Assembly (NCBI GenBank): GCA_013203015.1
Contig: JABMPO010000073.1
Coordinates: 1 to 9,773, forward strand
Length of the DNA: 9,773 nt
Reading direction: 5' to 3'
From: Fidelibacterota bacterium
GTDB taxonomy: Bacteria; Fidelibacterota; Marinisomatia; Marinisomatales; TCS56
Of the stretch, positions 6,492 through 9,773 are shown one piece after another. Each line of letters starts with the position of its first letter. Within the stretch, counting starts at the first letter, position 1. Position numbers and translations under genes: made by a program. The notes under the pieces are model-generated. The model was not told where the DNA came from and did no database searches. It was given only the letters and a program-made list of their open reading frames with translations.

Positions 6492-6923
6492 TTATTGTCT
6501 CAATCGATAACAGACACCTTCAATAGCATGTAGAAATTTATCTACCTGGTTTGAAGTGTGAAAGAGCTCATTAATTTTAATAAAGGTATCAGACGGATAT
6601 AGTTCTTCATCGTATTCGCGCAGGAAATTGGATTCCAACTTTACAATTAGATCGCGGAGTACTTGTTTGGGCAAATCCTTACCGCGTAGATAATTGATCA
6701 TCAAATTCAGGGCACCCTCGCTGGACATATGAAACAAAGTAATCAAACCCACATCAGATTGACATTTAAAACTCAGGGTGCCATGGTCTTTACCACGCCC
6801 CCATGATAGTTCGTCGGCTTCCTTTTCACCGAATTCAATTATGCTAATGCCAATTTTAGTCACTTCGCGACTGCAATTTGCACGCAAATCATCTATGAAA
6901 TGTTCTTTGTCCCACTTTGACAT
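6492..6923 (-). CDS. Conserved-looking protein of unknown function, 143 residues
   Basis: I do not recognise this protein. It appears soluble and cytoplasmic: no signal peptide and no membrane segment. The start at 6923 is supported by AGGAAA seven bases upstream. The N-terminal half has a helix (5-17) and a beta-type segment (20-31) leading into WGRGKDHGTLSFK (41-53), a glycine-rich, charged stretch that looks like a conserved core, and then GLITLFHMSSEGALNLMINYL (59-79). The C-terminal half is mainly helical and charged (KQVLRDLIVKLESNFLREYDEEL, about 86-108; NQVDKFLHAIEGVCYRLRQ, 125-143). It is a single transcription unit, closed by its own terminator and separated by 159 bases from the transglycosylase gene upstream. 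The neighbours give no functional clue. Coding is strongly supported by ribosome-binding site, length and terminator; function is not. Confidence 0.75.
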   Translation of the reverse strand: MSKWDKEHFIDDLRANCSREVTKIGISIIEFGEKEADELSWGRGKDHGTLSFKCQSDVGLITLFHMSSEGALNLMINYLRGKDLPKQVLRDLIVKLESNFLREYDEELYPSDTFIKINELFHTSNQVDKFLHAIEGVCYRLRQ

Positions 6924-6980
6924 ATAGTTTCCTAGCTCAAGATTAATCTGAAAATGATATAATGACAGCCGGAAATTACA

Positions 6981-7011
6981 ATTATATATTTTTATAAGAA
7001 AGTACCTACAA
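6981..7011 (-). promoter_or_regulatory. Weak promoter candidate for the 143-residue protein
   Basis: An exact TATAAT lies at 6986-6981 on the minus strand. The best -35-like hexamer is TTGTAG (7011-7006) with a long 19-base spacer, so only the -10 box is persuasive. The region is very AT-rich and chance matches are expected. Confidence 0.25.
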
Positions 7012-7082
7012 TAAATATTATCTGTACATTAATGACCGTTTGCTTTCGATGTTTAGGCAGATCTGGCGGATAATGATCGCCA

Positions 7083-7985
7083 TCAGAATTCTATAATCCG
7101 CTTTAGTTCCGCTCTGAATTCCAGGACCACCCTCACATAATTGCGAGAATGGTTATAGGCATAGATGGCTTTCCAATTGCTTGATCCCTCAGAATACATA
7201 TTATTGTTGGGATCATAACGATGCTTAATCAGATAATTAGCAACACTTTCCAGCGCGTCATCCCAGTTGTAGGGATCAATCCGACCATCACCATCGTGAT
7301 CACTGCCGTAATTGTTCAAACTGGAAGGTATAAATTGGGCATAACCAATTGCAGCCGCGTAGGAGCCTCTAATTTCACCTGGTTCAATCTTGTTTTTTTC
7401 ACAATAATCCAAATATTGTAATAATTCCTGCTCGGCCCACTTTCTTTTGCGGGGCACATCATGGGCAATGGTATGGAAAACATCCACAACTCGATAATCG
7501 GAATGCGACGCCCCGTACATCGATTCTACTCCAACAATAGCGAGTAGCAAATATTCATCAACACCTGAAGATTCACTTATTTTATGAACCAAATTGCGAT
7601 ATTTGTCATGAAATTTTTTGCCGGCCTGAATCCGTTTTTTGGTAATAAAAATTTTGCGGTAATTAGAATATGACAACTTTTCGGCCGGGTTATTCCAGCG
7701 CCGGGTCACATCATCAAGGATTTTTGGCGAAGATTTTACCAGCTTTTCCAGCAAAGTGATAATATCCGGAGTAACATCACCCAGTTGATTGAATACGGAA
7801 GAATACATTCTGCGAGCATCCACATTAGATGTAAGTGTATTGATTATATTTGTTACCGAGTAATCTTCCAAACCAGAATCAATCGCTTCTGATTCGCTGA
7901 GATTACCAAAAAGGCTGGTTACAAATATAATTAATGGAATAAGCGCATTGCGTTGGATTACCGTAAGGATTCGTTTTTTCATCAT
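7083..7985 (-). CDS. Lytic murein transglycosylase, MltB-like (SLT_2/GH103)
   Basis: A 300-residue cell-wall enzyme that cleaves the MurNAc-GlcNAc bond of peptidoglycan and leaves a 1,6-anhydro end. An N-terminal hydrophobic segment (about 15-27) acts as a signal peptide or anchor; no lipobox cysteine is visible, so a periplasmic rather than lipoprotein form is likely. Catalytic Glu154 lies in AIVGVESMYGASHSDYRVVD. The diagnostic GSYAAAIGYAQFIPSS block is at 207-222, followed by DHDGDGRID (229-237), the EF-hand-like calcium loop known in MltB, and WDDALESVANYL (241-252). The C-terminal YAYNHSRNYVRVVLEFRAEL closes the lysozyme-like fold. Residues 40-130 are a helical leader typical of the family. 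The start is one of two adjacent ATGs (7985 or 7982), without a clear Shine-Dalgarno sequence. The length is slightly below that of E. coli MltB. No separate peptidoglycan-binding domain is present. Confidence 0.92.
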   Translation of the reverse strand: MMKKRILTVIQRNALIPLIIFVTSLFGNLSESEAIDSGLEDYSVTNIINTLTSNVDARRMYSSVFNQLGDVTPDIITLLEKLVKSSPKILDDVTRRWNNPAEKLSYSNYRKIFITKKRIQAGKKFHDKYRNLVHKISESSGVDEYLLLAIVGVESMYGASHSDYRVVDVFHTIAHDVPRKRKWAEQELLQYLDYCEKNKIEPGEIRGSYAAAIGYAQFIPSSLNNYGSDHDGDGRIDPYNWDDALESVANYLIKHRYDPNNNMYSEGSSNWKAIYAYNHSRNYVRVVLEFRAELKRIIEF

Positions 7986-8490
7986 TGTCGAGTGTCTTTT
8001 CGCTGATTTTATTTCAAATAATCAATCAGAAATTGTGTTAAGTATTCACCTGCTAATCAGTACAAACTCAGTACCAAAGTATCCAACTTGATCGATTGTT
8101 TGAAGTTCATGCTTTTGTTAATTGATTTTATGGCTAAGTATGCACACTTGCGGTAATTCCTTTCCGTGATGAGCCTAACAAAATTGTAAAATTGTTGCCT
8201 CAGATGTTGTAGATCACAATTGCCCAACCTGAATACAGGATATACAGATCAAGTTAGAGCTGAGTACAGGCAAATGATAATGCAATAAATGGTCAAATAT
8301 TTTCCGAAGTAAGTACAAAAAAAGCCGTAAATTCCAGTCTGTTTTAGCGTGACCTACACAAATTTTGATAATACGATGTGTCGATATTTTCATTTTAAAA
8401 ATATAATCAACGCAATAATTGCATTCAGGTAATTCAAAATTGTCATTTACTTACAAAAATTTACGAAAATTTGTTGAACTTCAGCGGTCA
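7986..8490. other. Gene-free divergent intergenic region (505 bases)
   Basis: This stretch separates the transglycosylase (leftward) from the ClC gene (rightward) and should hold both promoters. I find no ORF of useful length, no tRNA-like cloverleaf and no strong terminator. A perfect tandem of AAAATTGT occurs at 8180-8195, with CAAAATTGT again near 8435-8443. The motif AGTAC occurs four times (near 8059, 8070, 8263 and 8312). GATAAT near 8367 could be a -10 box for the ClC gene, but no convincing -35 pairs with it. In AT-rich DNA none of these is strong. The length is large for this otherwise compact window, so an undetected small RNA is possible but unsupported. Confidence 0.5.
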
Positions 8491-9773
8491 ATGGAATCAA
8501 CAATTAAAAAAATTCTTCCCGGTTTAAAATCCTACGATCACATTTTTGTCCTGGTAGTTGCTGCCATTATTGGTGTTGTTGGTGGTTTCATTGCAGCTGG
8601 TTTTCAATACCTGATTGCTTTTTTCCGCGACACTTTATGGACCGAAGGCAATATTATCGAAGCAATTACCAGTACACCATTATATTTGAGGCTAGCGATT
8701 CCAGCCGTAGGTGGCCTTATTGTAGCCTGGTTTGTGCATAAACTCGCCCCGGAAGCCAAAGGTCATGGTGTTCCCGAAGTCATGAATGCTGTGGCCACCC
8801 ACAATGGTTTTATCCGCATGCGGGTTGTACTGGTTAAAGCCTTTGCTTCCGCCCTGACGATTGCTTCCGGAGGTTCGGTGGGTCGCGAAGGACCAATTGT
8901 ACAGATCGGTTCGGCCTTCGGTTCGACCATGGGTCAAATTTTCCAGGTTTCCCGACGACGACTTAAGACGTTCGTAGGCTGCGGTGCTGCTGCTGGTATT
9001 GCAGCGACCTTTAACGCTCCCATTGCCGGAGCGATCTTTGCCAGCGAAATTATCTTGGGCGATTTCAGCGCCGCCTCCATTGGCCCGTTAATGATTGCAT
9101 CGGTCTTAGGAACGGTCGTATCACACAACATCTATGGCGATTATCCAGCTTTTATCCCACCAGTTTATTCGCTAAATAATCCGATTGAGCTGGTATTTTA
9201 CGCTGTACTCGGTGTTGCTGCCGGGTTAATCGGCTTGGCTTTTATCAAACTGCTATACTATTCTGAAGATTTTTTCGATCGTTTCCATATTCATGTGGCG
9301 CTAAAAGCTATGATAGGTGGACTTGGCCTGGGTATCATCGCGCTTTTCGTTCCGCAGATTATGGGCGTTGGCTACGAAACAATTGATCTGGTTCTCGCCG
9401 GTAATTTATCGATCCAACTGGCTTTATTATTCTTGCTTGCCAAATTAGCTGCAACCAGTCTCACCCTGGGTTTTGGAGGTTCAGGTGGTATCTTTGCTCC
9501 TTCCCTATTTATGGGATCGATGGTTGGTGGAGCAATAGGTAGCATATTCGGATATTTTTTCCCTGAAATGGGTATATCACCGGGTGCCTACGCTTTGGTT
9601 GGGATGGCAGCCGTAGTATCAGCAACAACGTTTGCACCTATCACGGCTATTCTGATAATTTTTGAATTAACCATGGAATATACTGTAATTCTGCCAGTTA
9701 TGATTGCCTCTATTATTGCTTTGGTAATAACACAAAATTTAGCTGAGGGCTCCATCTATACGATTAAGTTGAT
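8491..9773 (+). CDS. ClC-family chloride channel/transporter, N-terminal and membrane part (cut by window edge)
   Basis: At least 427 residues of a polytopic inner-membrane ClC protein, open to the right edge. Signature motifs appear in order: GHGVPEV at 91-97 (in place of the usual GSGIPE), GREGPIVQIG at 131-140 with gating Glu133, NAPIAGAIFASEI at 175-187, GGSGGIFAPSLFMG at 329-342 with the anion-coordinating GxFxP, and Tyr423 near the end, matching the pore Tyr445 of E. coli ClC. The internal proton-transfer Glu203 of E. coli aligns with Ile187, so the protein belongs to the variants lacking that residue. Some of these are channels, but at least one (Citreicella ClC) still couples to protons. 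Many relatives carry C-terminal CBS domains, which would lie beyond the window. The start at 8491 lacks a strong ribosome-binding site but places the hydrophilic leader correctly before helix 1 (about 18-45). Confidence 0.93.
   Translation, partial: MESTIKKILPGLKSYDHIFVLVVAAIIGVVGGFIAAGFQYLIAFFRDTLWTEGNIIEAITSTPLYLRLAIPAVGGLIVAWFVHKLAPEAKGHGVPEVMNAVATHNGFIRMRVVLVKAFASALTIASGGSVGREGPIVQIGSAFGSTMGQIFQVSRRRLKTFVGCGAAAGIAATFNAPIAGAIFASEIILGDFSAASIGPLMIASVLGTVVSHNIYGDYPAFIPPVYSLNNPIELVFYAVLGVAAGLIGLAFIKLLYYSEDFFDRFHIHVALKAMIGGLGLGIIALFVPQIMGVGYETIDLVLAGNLSIQLALLFLLAKLAATSLTLGFGGSGGIFAPSLFMGSMVGGAIGSIFGYFFPEMGISPGAYALVGMAAVVSATTFAPITAILIIFELTMEYTVILPVMIASIIALVITQNLAEGSIYTIKL

Noticed and set aside
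7064..7082. Hairpin TGGCG...CGCCA just after the transglycosylase stop as a terminator
   Set aside because: The stem is only five pairs with a nine-base loop and no T run follows on the minus strand.
8692..9131. Two minus-strand open frames
   Set aside because: They lie opposite the ClC gene, which carries all family motifs on the plus strand.

Overview
The window looks like chromosomal DNA of a Gram-negative, moderately AT-rich bacterium of the FCB group, possibly Marinimicrobia- or Calditrichota-like. This is inferred from a TonB-dependent receptor with an N-terminal carboxypeptidase-regulatory-like domain, a secreted enzyme ending in a dockerin-type calcium-binding module, and a small winged-helix regulator of the HTH_34 type. 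The taxon itself cannot be proven from the sequence. No RNA gene, IS element or CRISPR array was found.

Layout. Bases 1-7985 are coded almost entirely on the minus strand, so they read from right to left. A MltB-type lytic transglycosylase (7985-7083) comes first, then an unrecognised 143-residue protein (6923-6492) closed by a strong rho-independent terminator (6468-6445). Directly behind the terminator is a promoter with a dense inverted-repeat operator. It drives a tightly overlapping three-gene unit: an integral membrane protein (6394-5794, with a one-base frameshift near its start), the winged-helix regulator (5797-5492) and a large TonB-dependent receptor (5492-2958).

Immediately after the receptor stop, in the same frame, lies a 51-codon remnant that matches the receptor's own C-terminus (2957-2802). 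It is the tail of a second, largely lost receptor. A second likely co-transcribed group follows: an exported beta-rich protein (2718-1843), a secreted PAD_porph/agmatine-deiminase-family enzyme with a C-terminal dockerin (1807-479), and the first 142 codons of an SLC45/GPH-like MFS transporter (426-1, cut by the window edge). On the plus strand, after a 505-base gene-free divergent region, a ClC chloride channel/transporter gene begins at 8491 and runs off the right edge.

How the genes may work together. The membrane protein, regulator and receptor overlap by one to four bases and share an operator, which suggests an autoregulated outer-membrane uptake unit. The deiminase group could process an arginine-like group outside the cytoplasm, with the MFS protein moving a solute across the inner membrane; this link rests only on adjacency. 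The most unusual features are the receptor tail remnant, the operator array beside the terminator, the frameshifted membrane gene, and the deiminase-dockerin fusion.
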